Origin: Paenibacillus sp.
Lineage (GTDB): Bacteria; Bacillota; Bacilli; Paenibacillales; Paenibacillaceae
Direction of reading: 5' to 3'
Assembly (NCBI GenBank): GCA_029256665.1
Contig: JAQSXN010000080.1
Location: 1 to 10,565 of the forward strand
DNA: 10,565 nucleotides
In this document: positions 1 to 7,459 of the stretch, piece by piece
Position numbering within the stretch: the first letter of the stretch is position 1
Layout: the number at the start of each line of letters is the position of its first letter
The notes under the pieces: model-generated
The model's database searches: none
Told to the model about the DNA's origin: nothing
Seen by the model: only the letters and a program-made list of their open reading frames with translations
Program-made: the position numbers and the translations under genes

Positions 1-629
1 ACCTTCTCGTACATCAGCGCCGCTTCGTCCAGCCGGCGTAACAAATAATAATTTTGCGCCAAATTATCCATAATCGTTAAGTCGTCTCCGTCGTATGCAT
101 AAGCTTCTTCGTTAAACGCTAGCGCCGACTCGGGAGGACTGGAAAGCAGCTTGAAATACCCCAGGTTGCCAACCACCGTGACCGTTTTATATTCCCGATG
201 GACTTCCTCCAACAGCGCGACGGCTTCCTCCTGCCTGTTCAACAGCCAATAGGCCGTTGCCAGATTGGACTTAGCCTGCATCCGCAAATCGGTCGAGCTC
301 TCGGACCGCAATATTTCCTGCAGCACCTGCTCCGCTTTTTCGGGCTTCCCGGCTTTCATTAGCAAAAACGCAAAATTGACGTTATGCAGAGGTTTGGCGC
401 GCTTTGATAAGTAGGCCTTCTCCATAAGCGCAAGCGCCTTTTCCTGATCCCCCTGCGCGTAAGCCGCATTGGCTCTCATCGCATTCCATACGGTCCGGTT
501 CGCATAAACGACATACCCCAACAATCCGGCCGTCACCCCGATTCCGAGCAGCCAATGCACTTCGAATGCAAGGACGACGAGGGCGAGTATCCCTACAATA
601 ATAAGCAGCGCTTTTGCAATTTGCGGCAC
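1..629 (-). CDS. Membrane-anchored tetratricopeptide repeat protein (C-terminal end cut by window edge)
   Basis: Partial gene; 209 codons are visible and the 3' end lies beyond the left edge. I read it from a GTG codon at 627-629, because a good ribosome binding site (AAGGTG, 7 bases upstream) precedes it and an in-frame TGA sits just above. The N-terminus has two hydrophobic stretches (about residues 7-22 and 26-42), probably a membrane hairpin anchor. From about residue 48 the protein is a run of helical pairs of TPR type, with repeated patterns such as NAAYAQGDQEKAL, NLATAYWLLNRQEEAV and NLAQNYYLLRRLDEAALMYE. TPR domains bind proteins or peptides; no specific partner can be read from the sequence. 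It lies 152 bases downstream of the germination C gene on the same strand, so co-transcription is possible, but I see no evidence that it acts in germination. The family call is firm; the function is unknown. Confidence 0.85.
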   Translation of the reverse strand, partial: MPQIAKALLIIVGILALVVLAFEVHWLLGIGVTAGLLGYVVYANRTVWNAMRANAAYAQGDQEKALALMEKAYLSKRAKPLHNVNFAFLLMKAGKPEKAEQVLQEILRSESSTDLRMQAKSNLATAYWLLNRQEEAVALLEEVHREYKTVTVVGNLGYFKLLSSPPESALAFNEEAYAYDGDDLTIMDNLAQNYYLLRRLDEAALMYEK

Positions 630-781
630 GTTCCTTCACCTTCTCTTTCCGGTTGAGTTATATTTCTATATTCTCACAATCCGATCCCGACTTCTACTAA
701 TCGACTTAGCCTAATAGGGAAAGAGAGACTGCCTTCGTGCCGCTACATCTTGGTACGTTAACCTATAATCGCTTGCATCGT
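630..781 (-). other. Gap between germination C gene and TPR gene; no clear terminator or promoter
   Basis: I looked for a hairpin followed by a T-run on the minus strand (end of the germination operon) and found none. AT-rich segments upstream of the TPR gene (around 660-685 read on the minus strand) contain TATA-like hexamers, but none has a -35 partner at a normal distance. The only supported element is the TPR gene's ribosome binding site next to position 629. Read-through from the germination operon is therefore possible. Confidence 0.4.
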
Positions 782-1966
782 TCAACGATCATTCGAAGTA
801 AAGGGCCGACCGGCGTCGATTCCCGTATTGGATAGTCGGACATGCACGTTAATCTCGAATTGGGCTTGCTTGAATCGCGTCCCCCAATCCTTTTGCCATG
901 TCTTCCACAAGCCGGTATGCCAGCGGTGCAACTGCCCGCCTATGTCAAGGACGTCGGCCTCCTTTTCCTGTAAATAGCCAATTGTCGAGACAAGCTGCTT
1001 CTCCAGCTTACCGGCGATTTTATCGGTGAAAGCCTGTACGTCGCTTTCCGTTTTGATCGAGGTGCAAGCAAGCTCCTTGGCGCTCCCCGAAATCTTGACA
1101 TCGACGCGAACCCTCAATTGGTCGCGTTGAGGTTCCGTTTTAATCTTAGTGCGAAGAGTCTCAATCTTGAACGCTTCGTTCCTCTTGTTATCGTCCTTGT
1201 CTCCTCCGCAAGGTATATTCACGTGACCTTTCCGATACTGATTCGTCAGCATGAGCAAGAACGGGGCTTTAGAAACCGGCACGACGTCGACAAGCTTTCC
1301 TTCGGGAAAGCGAAACAGAGCGAAAGTAGGCGTACGGGGGAAGACGCTGGTCCCCATCGAAGGGAGATACGGAATGACAAAGACCGCGTTAGGCTGATTG
1401 GCCTTGATGCTGAGCTCCGTGAGGCTGACCACCGAAGAGGTTCCCGTATTCTTATGGGCATTCTCGATGCTGGAGGCAAGCTGCTTGCCAACGCTGTTCT
1501 CCACCAGCGGCTCGGCATTCAAGTAAGAACTCGCCTCGCCCTTGGCAATCACAATGGTCAAAGTGCTTTTCGGATCGTTGGAGCGGGAGAAGAAATCAAG
1601 CACTTCGCCGATATTCCGTTCTCGAGCGTACGCTTCGCTGATAATCAATGTTTCCATGTGGCTCCACTGCAGCTTTCTGCCGATTTCGTTGCTCGCGACC
1701 AACGATGCTCCGTAGACCGTCCCATTCTCGGTTGAGACATTAAAGAATGAAGCTCCGCTTGATGGCGACATACTGGATGTATCCGTTGAACCGGGCTTGT
1801 AGATCTGATTGGTGAGACGAATCCGTCCATCTTTGGACAGATCGACGGCCACCGCTTGTACGAATGCCCAATTGTTGACCTCGAGCTTATCCCAACAACC
1901 CGACATCAGTACGGCAGCCAAACAGAGGCCGACAGCGGCTAGCCAGCCTTTGACAGATGACGGCAT
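782..1966 (-). CDS. gerAC: Germinant receptor C subunit, Ger(x)C family lipoprotein
   Basis: Encodes 394 residues, normal for the GerAC/Ger(x)C family. The N-terminus is a lipoprotein signal peptide: a hydrophobic core (residues 8-20) ending in LMSGC, with C24 the predicted lipidated cysteine, followed at once by the family signature CWDKLEVNNW. The middle holds typical family segments (HMETLIISEAYARE, VLDFFSRSNDPK). In the spore the C subunit sits on the outer face of the inner membrane and works with the A and B subunits to sense nutrients and trigger germination. The ATG start is supported by AAGGAG 8 bases upstream. The gene follows the A subunit after 56 bases and is the last receptor gene of the operon. 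The symbol is family-level; the specific paralogue and germinant cannot be told from sequence. Confidence 0.95.
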   Translation of the reverse strand: MPSSVKGWLAAVGLCLAAVLMSGCWDKLEVNNWAFVQAVAVDLSKDGRIRLTNQIYKPGSTDTSSMSPSSGASFFNVSTENGTVYGASLVASNEIGRKLQWSHMETLIISEAYARERNIGEVLDFFSRSNDPKSTLTIVIAKGEASSYLNAEPLVENSVGKQLASSIENAHKNTGTSSVVSLTELSIKANQPNAVFVIPYLPSMGTSVFPRTPTFALFRFPEGKLVDVVPVSKAPFLLMLTNQYRKGHVNIPCGGDKDDNKRNEAFKIETLRTKIKTEPQRDQLRVRVDVKISGSAKELACTSIKTESDVQAFTDKIAGKLEKQLVSTIGYLQEKEADVLDIGGQLHRWHTGLWKTWQKDWGTRFKQAQFEINVHVRLSNTGIDAGRPFTSNDR

Positions 1967-2022
1967 GAGATCGTCTCCTTATGCGAGGTAGTAGCCGATT
2001 TGAGGAGCAACGCCATGCGATG

Positions 2023-3531
2023 CTACGGCTGTTGTCTCCTGCCCCCGAATCGTCGCAGCTTCCGATTGCGCGGCGATCGGAGAAACACCTTGAGCGGCAC
2101 CCGGATGAGGAAGTCGCGCCAGTCCCTAAGCTTGAAGGGCGCCAGAGACGTTAAATAGGGCTCGCCAAGCGAGTGCAGACAGGTGAGATGAAGCAGCGTC
2201 AGCAGGCATGCGACCATCAATCCGTAGCCGCCAAGCATGCTTGCCGCAATCATGTACGGGAAACGCAAAAGACGCAGAGTTATCGCCAGATCGTAATGCG
2301 GTATCGCGAAGGACGCGATGCCCGTCAATGCCACGACGATGACCATGATAGGCGAGGCGATCTTCGCCATGATGGCTGCTTGCCCGATGACCAGGGCTCC
2401 CACAATGCTGACGGCGGAGCCGACGGTCCTCGGCAACCGGATGCCAGCCTCGCGCAGCAGCTCGAATGAAGCCTCCATAATTAGAGCTTCGATGAAGGCG
2501 GGGAATGGAATACCCTCGCGCGAATCAACGATCGCCAGAAGCAGGACGGTCGGAATCAGCTCCGGGTGGAAGGTCGTCAGCGCAATGTACAGGCTGGGCA
2601 GCATAAGGGCGATGATGAAAGCTGTCATTCGAAGGATCCGAATGAACGAGGAGAACACGGATCGCACGTAATAATCCTCTGCCGTTCCCATGAAATCCAC
2701 CAGAAACGCCGGGCAAATCATAATCATCGGCGAGTTCTCCACAAGTACGATGATTTTGCCGTCCAGCACGGACGCGACAGCCGTATCGGTCCGCTCGGTA
2801 TAGCGAACTTGCGGAAACGGAGACAGCGTCGATTCCTGAATCCAATCATCGATATATGAGGTTTCCAGAACCTCGTATTCCGTGATGCTTTCAACGCGCC
2901 GTCTGAATTCCGCCAGCAAGTCAGGGTTGACGACTTCGTCCAGGTAGCCAAAACATATTGTTGTTTTCGTGACCGCGCCGGATCTAAGAAATTCGAGCTT
3001 GAATGCCGGATTACGAATGCGGGATCTGAGCAATGCCAAATTTAACGACATATCCTCGGTCGTGCCTTCCCGGGGTCCGTGAACGGCCGGCTCGTTGACG
3101 GGCTCCGTTATTTGCCTTCTCTCAACGGCCCTCGTGGGAAACCCTAACGCTCGATCTATATGATCAAACAAGATGACTATAAAACCGTTCATGACGGATT
3201 CGCAAACGTCGCTAAATGTCGTCAGAATCGAAAACGGCTGAAGCGCGGCATTGCTGACTTGCAGGCAATGGCCAAGCTTGTCCGGCGTCATGCGGTTCCA
3301 GCCCTCGTTCTCATAGCTTGAGACTTTGTCGAGCGCAAGCTGAAGAAGTTGGCCCGAGTAGTCGGCGAGCGACGAGCAATATACGGATACCGCCTGGAAT
3401 GCGAAGCCTTCTCCGTAGCTCCACTGGTGGTAGTGAACATCTCCGCAACGCGACAATACGGTTTCTAATTGTTGCCGGTTCAACGCGATGTCGACATGAA
3501 GCGCGCTTGCCCCGCGTTCGTTCGAAGTCAT
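2023..3531 (-). CDS. gerAA: Germinant receptor A subunit, GerA family
   Basis: Encodes 502 residues, usual for GerA-type A subunits. Residues 1 to about 285 form the soluble N-terminal region, with the hallmark GPREG at 152-156 and the family tail ENSPMIMICPAFLVDF at about 265-280. The C-terminal half is membrane-embedded (roughly 290-455) and carries the strongly conserved REGIPFPAFIEAL (338-350), LLREAGIRLPRTVG (358-371) and ALVIGQAA (379-386). After that comes SLGEPYLTSLAPF and a basic tail. A subunits form the oligomeric core of the receptor in the spore inner membrane and are thought to provide the ion-conducting path. The start codon overlaps the B gene's stop as ATGA, implying translational coupling; its own ribosome binding site (GAGGCG) is weak, which fits. 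One oddity: after GPREG the residues are TTED, where the family often has a hydrophobic or aromatic residue. Confidence 0.96.
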   Translation of the reverse strand: MTSNERGASALHVDIALNRQQLETVLSRCGDVHYHQWSYGEGFAFQAVSVYCSSLADYSGQLLQLALDKVSSYENEGWNRMTPDKLGHCLQVSNAALQPFSILTTFSDVCESVMNGFIVILFDHIDRALGFPTRAVERRQITEPVNEPAVHGPREGTTEDMSLNLALLRSRIRNPAFKLEFLRSGAVTKTTICFGYLDEVVNPDLLAEFRRRVESITEYEVLETSYIDDWIQESTLSPFPQVRYTERTDTAVASVLDGKIIVLVENSPMIMICPAFLVDFMGTAEDYYVRSVFSSFIRILRMTAFIIALMLPSLYIALTTFHPELIPTVLLLAIVDSREGIPFPAFIEALIMEASFELLREAGIRLPRTVGSAVSIVGALVIGQAAIMAKIASPIMVIVVALTGIASFAIPHYDLAITLRLLRFPYMIAASMLGGYGLMVACLLTLLHLTCLHSLGEPYLTSLAPFKLRDWRDFLIRVPLKVFLRSPRNRKLRRFGGRRQQP

Positions 3532-4649
3532 GGGGAATCGCCTCGTTCCGCTTGAATATTACGATGTCTGATCCAAGTCGCGATGGTCAGAATGATCGTA
3601 ATTCCGCCTCCCGCGGCAATGACCGTGAACGGCCAGATCAGGTACACTTGCTCCTGGAAATCTGCCGGACTTTGAAACATTGTAGCCGATAGAAATATGC
3701 AAACGACTGATATGGGATACATCAAGACATTATCATCCTTCAGGTTAAAAAGCTGGATCAGGCAATGATAGAGAATAAAAAGCATGATCGTTGCTTTCAT
3801 GTAGGAACCCAGAATAAGCGCAATCCCGATGATCGCCTCCATTCGCTGGAGCAGCTCAATGATGTGAATTTCGGTTGCGAGTCGATAAAGCGAATAATTG
3901 AAATGTCCGGCTGCCGGACCAAAGGCCATAATGGCGCACAGCGTCGGCAAGATCAGCATGAAAGCGGAGAACGAATAGGCCGCATAAAGCGCCTTATTGA
4001 CGGATTGTCCGGACTTAAGCCTCACGAACGGAAAGAGCATCGCGAATAACACGATCTCCCCGAACGGGAAGCCTGCCGAGATGAACAAGCCATGCAGCAT
4101 CGGCTTGATCCCGCTTTCGAACATGGGAAGCAGAAAGGCGGGATGATAGATGGGCACTGCCAGCACGATGACAAGCAGGGAGAAAAAAAGCATGAGACAT
4201 ACCAGCAAAAAAAACATGCGGGCCATGACGCGGATGCCTGATCGCGCCGTCAGAGCGGACACTAGCATGCCGATGGAATGAAAGACGTACGGAGGCGTAT
4301 TGCTCATCATCACGCTCGTAAAAAAATCGCCGATACTTGCATTAATGGCGCATACGGCAAAAAAAAGCATCAATACAATAACGAGCCCGAGGGGATAGGT
4401 AGCCGTTTGACCGATCAGCTTGCGACTATACGCGATCATGCTCACGCCGCCGTGCCGATGGTACAGATACAAAACGCATGTCAGCATGATCATGCCGAAG
4501 CCGTATGCGAACGTCATCGAAATCCATGCATCGTTGCCGGCCGCGGCCGTAAGCGGACTGGGAATATAAACGATGGCGGATCCGATCACATAGCAGGATA
4601 ACAGAACGGCCAATTGCTTAAGGTCGATGGATGAACGATTGGAAGACAT
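3528..4649 (-). CDS. gerAB: Germinant receptor B subunit, GerAB/ArcD/ProY transporter-like family
   Basis: Encodes 373 residues when read from the ATG at 4647-4649, typical for a B subunit. It is almost wholly hydrophobic, consistent with about ten membrane helices of the APC transporter superfamily fold. Family-like segments include SPLTAAAGNDAWISM near the N-terminus, LVSALTARSGIRVMARM in the middle and RMEAIIGIALILGSYMKATI in the later part. B subunits are the proposed germinant-binding component and sit in the spore inner membrane. I prefer this ATG because AGAGGTG lies about 5 bases upstream. An in-frame GTG at 4665-4667 would add six residues, but that codon precedes the ribosome binding site. 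The gene follows the small D-like gene after 27 bases and overlaps the A gene by four. The germinant is not predictable. Confidence 0.95.
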   Translation of the reverse strand: MSSNRSSIDLKQLAVLLSCYVIGSAIVYIPSPLTAAAGNDAWISMTFAYGFGMIMLTCVLYLYHRHGGVSMIAYSRKLIGQTATYPLGLVIVLMLFFAVCAINASIGDFFTSVMMSNTPPYVFHSIGMLVSALTARSGIRVMARMFFLLVCLMLFFSLLVIVLAVPIYHPAFLLPMFESGIKPMLHGLFISAGFPFGEIVLFAMLFPFVRLKSGQSVNKALYAAYSFSAFMLILPTLCAIMAFGPAAGHFNYSLYRLATEIHIIELLQRMEAIIGIALILGSYMKATIMLFILYHCLIQLFNLKDDNVLMYPISVVCIFLSATMFQSPADFQEQVYLIWPFTVIAAGGGITIILTIATWIRHRNIQAERGDSP

Positions 4650-4676
4650 CTCTACACCTCTTTCCACCCTGCGCGA

Positions 4677-4910
4677 TTACTTCAGCAGCGCGACAAATTG
4701 CCTGGCAGGCCATCCATACATGGCTTTGGTCAGATGCCCGATGTTGAACCAGGGCAATTGCAGAACGAATAAGACGGACAAGTAAGCCGCCGGAAGGAGC
4801 ATAAGGAAGTACAGCACCTTTGTTCTGCGTTCCGACCGAGCGAAATTGCGAGCATCGGCGCAAACAAGCGCCAGCGCAACAATAATGACGACAATCAGGT
4901 TCTCCAGCAT
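4677..4910 (-). CDS. Small two-helix membrane protein leading the germination operon (candidate germinant receptor D protein)
   Basis: Encodes 77 residues with two hydrophobic segments (about 4-18 and 32-51) joined by a charged loop (ARNFARSERRTK), and a short tail rich in aromatic and basic residues. Small two-helix membrane proteins of about this size, called D proteins, are known beside or inside GerA-type operons of Bacillus, where they raise or lower germination through the partner receptor. Size, topology and position match, but I cannot confirm homology from sequence alone. The ATG at 4908-4910 has an AGGA/GGAG ribosome binding site 7-10 bases upstream. The frame stays open to 5042, but that longer version would begin upstream of the predicted sigma-G transcription start, so I reject it. 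As the first gene, 27 bases before the B gene, it should be expressed with the receptor. Confidence 0.8.
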   Translation of the reverse strand: MLENLIVVIIVALALVCADARNFARSERRTKVLYFLMLLPAAYLSVLFVLQLPWFNIGHLTKAMYGWPARQFVALLK

Positions 4911-4948
4911 GGGACTTCCTCTCCTGGAACAAGTCGGAATAACGGTGT

Positions 4949-4978
4949 TAGTATTCCATTTGCTGCCTAAACTATGCA
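4949..4978 (-). promoter_or_regulatory. Sigma-G-type (late forespore) promoter of the germination operon
   Basis: On the minus strand, TGCATA (4973-4978) is followed after exactly 17 bases by AATACTA (4949-4955). The sigma-G consensus is roughly TGMATA, 17-18 bases, CATNCTA, so only the first base of the -10 differs. Transcription would begin near 4942, leaving a leader of about 32 bases before the D-like gene. Germinant receptor operons of Bacillus are known to be sigma-G dependent, so both match and context agree. Confidence 0.75.
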
Positions 4979-5032
4979 GAATCAGCAGCTCCTCCACCGC
5001 CTTAAGCAATAGACGCCTAGTCCGCACGGGGC

Positions 5033-5060
5033 CCGATTGCATCGGATAGGGAAGCCGATG
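5033..5060. repeat. Overlapping short inverted repeats CCGAT/ATCGG/CCGAT
   Basis: CCGAT (5033-5037), a TGC spacer and ATCGG (5041-5045) form a tight palindrome. The same arm, extended to CATCGG (5040-5045), is also complementary to CCGATG (5055-5060) across nine bases. The middle arm could therefore pair with either neighbour. The element lies in the divergent intergenic region about 80-105 bases before the regulator gene. It could be a regulator binding site or a competing RNA structure. Arms of 5-6 bases can arise by chance. Confidence 0.4.
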
Positions 5061-5063
5061 TAA

Positions 5064-5090
5064 CTCCCGCGAGAATCTATGAGGCGGGAG
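5064..5090. repeat. 7-base perfect inverted repeat, 13-base loop, upstream of the regulator gene
   Basis: CTCCCGC (5064-5070) and GCGGGAG (5084-5090) are perfectly complementary and GC-rich, giving a stable hairpin if transcribed. No T-run follows on either strand, so a factor-independent terminator is unlikely. It ends 35 bases before the regulator's ribosome binding site (5126-5131), so it could act as an operator in DNA or as leader structure in RNA. Confidence 0.5.
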
Positions 5091-5137
5091 CGGAATAGAC
5101 TAGTAGTAATTGCTAGAAACGCCGCGGAGGGATGAAT

Positions 5138-7459
5138 ATGCGACCAAGCCTGTCGACCAAAATCATGCTGACCTACGGGAGCCTCCTCTTCGTTGCCATC
5201 GCCATTGCCTTCTTCTTGTCCTATGCGGGAACGGTAGGCCGGCTCGAGCGCGACCTGAACGATACCAATCTTGTATTGCTGAAGCAGGTCGAGCAGAAAA
5301 TCGAGGTGTCCTTTCGCCAAACCGAAAAGGATTTGCTGGCGCTTACGGAGGAACTCGAATTCGTCTATTTTATGTACGGCAGCTATTTGGATGAATCGCA
5401 GCGATACGGCAACTTCTATGGCCTCAACCATAAGCTGAGAACCTTTATTACGAACAATCCCGCCATTTCCTCCATCTTTCTGTACTCTTCCGCCAGCGGC
5501 GGCATTCTGACCGACAAGGCTTATATGCCGGAACCGTCGCTCGGTTCCAACTGGCTGGCCGAGCATGAGGGTATGCCGGAGTACTTCAAGTGGCTGTCCA
5601 CTCATCCGATATGGGACGGCCAAACGACCGAAGACGTCGTTACGCTGGTACGCTCTTATCCGACGGTCAGCAAACCCGGCTATCGCAAAGGCATGGTTGC
5701 CGTCAACATGAAGGAACAAGTGTTATACGACATGGTCCAAGCCGTCTACGAGGACAGCGAGCTCGGGCAGCTGTTCATGATCGACCAAGACGGCAACGTC
5801 GTCACCCATGACGACAAATCGCAAATCTACCGGAATGTACAAGAAGTCCCTTATCTGGAGCCCGTCCTCTCCAAGAGCGGAAGCGGCTCATTCGCGGTTC
5901 AGGCCGGCGGGGTTCGCCAAACGGTATTTTACCGGGATTTTGACTACACGAACTGGAAATTGATCAGTATTTTGCCGGAATCGCAAATCTATAAGCCCGT
6001 GTTTGTCATTCGCAATTTGCTCATCGTGTTTGCGCTGGGCATGATCGTAATCGCGCTGATCATCCTGTTTGTCGTCAACAGAAAAACGTTCAAACCGCTC
6101 GACCGGCTGATCGGCAAAATGTCGAATGCCTATAGAAGCGCCCCTCTGCATGACGTTGCAAACGCGGGACTGCCCTACCTCGAGAAGGTGTTCGACCAAC
6201 TCGTCACGGACAGGGACCATTTGGAGCGGCATGCGCGCGACTCCAGGCCGGTGCTGAAGTGGCGCATCTTAATGGATATTCTGATGGGGTATCGAAGCGA
6301 TTATGAAGCGGTGAGCCATCATCTGGAGTTCGTCCGCGTCCGCCTGCACCCGGAACGGTTCGTCGTCTGCGCCGCGGAGATCGGCAAGGAAGGCGTCGCT
6401 AGCGGAGCGCGGGACAAGTCGCTCTACACCTATGCCTTCTGTAATGTGGCCGAAGAGCTGATCCATTCGGAGAACGCGGGCGCCGCCATCGACCTGGGAG
6501 AAGGGCGGGCGGCGGTCCTGATCAGCTTCGCGGAAGGCGATGAGGAGCAGATCCATCTGCGCGCTCTTGCCCTGCTTGAGATGTTGATCGACATCATGAA
6601 GACGCAGTTCCAGCTGGCGGTAACGATCGGCGTCGGTCGCGGATGCATCGCGATGAAGGACATACCGCGATCCTACGACGAATCGCGGAAGGCGCTTCAT
6701 TACAAGATGGTGTTCGGCCATTATTCGGTCATCTCCATCGAGGATTTGCAGCCGCTGGACAATCAGGATTATTATCGGCTGACGCGGACGGCAAGCCGAA
6801 TTGCGGAGGCGCTGAAGCAGACCGATACGGACAAGATGAAGGCGCTTGTCAAGGAAACGTTCCGCGAAGCGGTCGAATGCAACCTGCCGCCCGAGCTGAT
6901 TCGCCAGCTCTCCTTCGAATTCTTGATGAAGTCGGCGCAAACGGCCGATTCGATCGGCATCGCGCTAGACCCTGCCGTTATCCGGCTCGATGGCGTCTAT
7001 CAACGGATTAACGGCAGCGAGCATCTGGCGGAAGTGGAGCGGATCCTATTTGCTTTCCTTGAAGACCTAGCCGGCAAAATTTCCGACAAGCGGCATGAAC
7101 GCGGCGCCAACGAAACGGTCTCCCGCATGCTCGCCTACCTCGAAGAGCATTATCGCGAGAGCGACTTGTCCTTAGACAAGCTTGCCCGCGAATTCCGGTT
7201 AAGTCCGACGTATGTCAGCAAACAATTCAAGGAACATACGGAAAGGAACTTTATTGATTGCCTGATCGAAATCAGAATTGGGGCCTCCCAGAAGCTGCTG
7301 GCAGTCCGGGAGATGAAGGTCAATGAAGTCGCCGAAGCGGTCGGTTATATGAATGCCCGCAGCTTCCTGCGCACGTTCAAGAAATATACGGGAATGACGC
7401 CGATGGAATACCGCGAATTGGCGGCCCGGTCGCAAGCCGGAGGGATGAACCAGCCATAA
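5138..7459 (+). CDS. Membrane-bound AraC-family transcription regulator with extracellular sensor domain (YesS/YtdP type)
   Basis: Encodes 773 residues. Order: short basic N-terminus, membrane segment (about 9-30), an extracytoplasmic region of about 255 residues consistent with a Cache-like ligand sensor (31-286), a second membrane segment (287-313), a linker, a YesN/CdaR-like GGDEF-related region (about 405-540; VTIGVG then SYDESRKALHYK), and a C-terminal AraC/XylS pair of helix-turn-helix motifs (about 660-762). The pair shows LSLDKLAREFRLSPTYVSKQFK and VAEAVGYMNARSFLRTFKKYTGMTPMEYR. There is no kinase or receiver domain, so one protein appears to sense outside and bind DNA inside, as proposed for B. 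subtilis YesS and YtdP, which are of similar length and also neighbour sugar importers. I chose ATG 5138: GGAGGG (5126-5131) lies six bases upstream, whereas it abuts the ATG at 5132. It probably activates the importer downstream. Confidence 0.92.
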   Translation: MRPSLSTKIMLTYGSLLFVAIAIAFFLSYAGTVGRLERDLNDTNLVLLKQVEQKIEVSFRQTEKDLLALTEELEFVYFMYGSYLDESQRYGNFYGLNHKLRTFITNNPAISSIFLYSSASGGILTDKAYMPEPSLGSNWLAEHEGMPEYFKWLSTHPIWDGQTTEDVVTLVRSYPTVSKPGYRKGMVAVNMKEQVLYDMVQAVYEDSELGQLFMIDQDGNVVTHDDKSQIYRNVQEVPYLEPVLSKSGSGSFAVQAGGVRQTVFYRDFDYTNWKLISILPESQIYKPVFVIRNLLIVFALGMIVIALIILFVVNRKTFKPLDRLIGKMSNAYRSAPLHDVANAGLPYLEKVFDQLVTDRDHLERHARDSRPVLKWRILMDILMGYRSDYEAVSHHLEFVRVRLHPERFVVCAAEIGKEGVASGARDKSLYTYAFCNVAEELIHSENAGAAIDLGEGRAAVLISFAEGDEEQIHLRALALLEMLIDIMKTQFQLAVTIGVGRGCIAMKDIPRSYDESRKALHYKMVFGHYSVISIEDLQPLDNQDYYRLTRTASRIAEALKQTDTDKMKALVKETFREAVECNLPPELIRQLSFEFLMKSAQTADSIGIALDPAVIRLDGVYQRINGSEHLAEVERILFAFLEDLAGKISDKRHERGANETVSRMLAYLEEHYRESDLSLDKLAREFRLSPTYVSKQFKEHTERNFIDCLIEIRIGASQKLLAVREMKVNEVAEAVGYMNARSFLRTFKKYTGMTPMEYRELAARSQAGGMNQP

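Noticed and set aside
1118..1735. 205-codon plus-strand frame opposite the germination C gene
   Set aside because: Shadow of the Ger(x)C gene, with no recognisable domain.
4911..5042. Upstream extension of the small membrane protein by 44 residues
   Set aside because: It would start upstream of the sigma-G -10/-35 elements. It also adds polar sequence in front of a well-placed ribosome binding site and ATG.
5064..5090. Rho-independent terminator
   Set aside because: The hairpin is good, but no T-run follows on either strand and no gene ends next to it.
4982..5719. 245-codon minus-strand frame across the intergenic region and the regulator's 5' end
   Set aside because: It is antisense to the regulator and its composition lacks recognisable domains. 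It would also run through the inverted-repeat region, and it shows no family signature.
6269..6940. 223-codon minus-strand frame inside the regulator gene
   Set aside because: Antisense shadow of the regulator, with Arg/Gln/His-rich composition and no motif.
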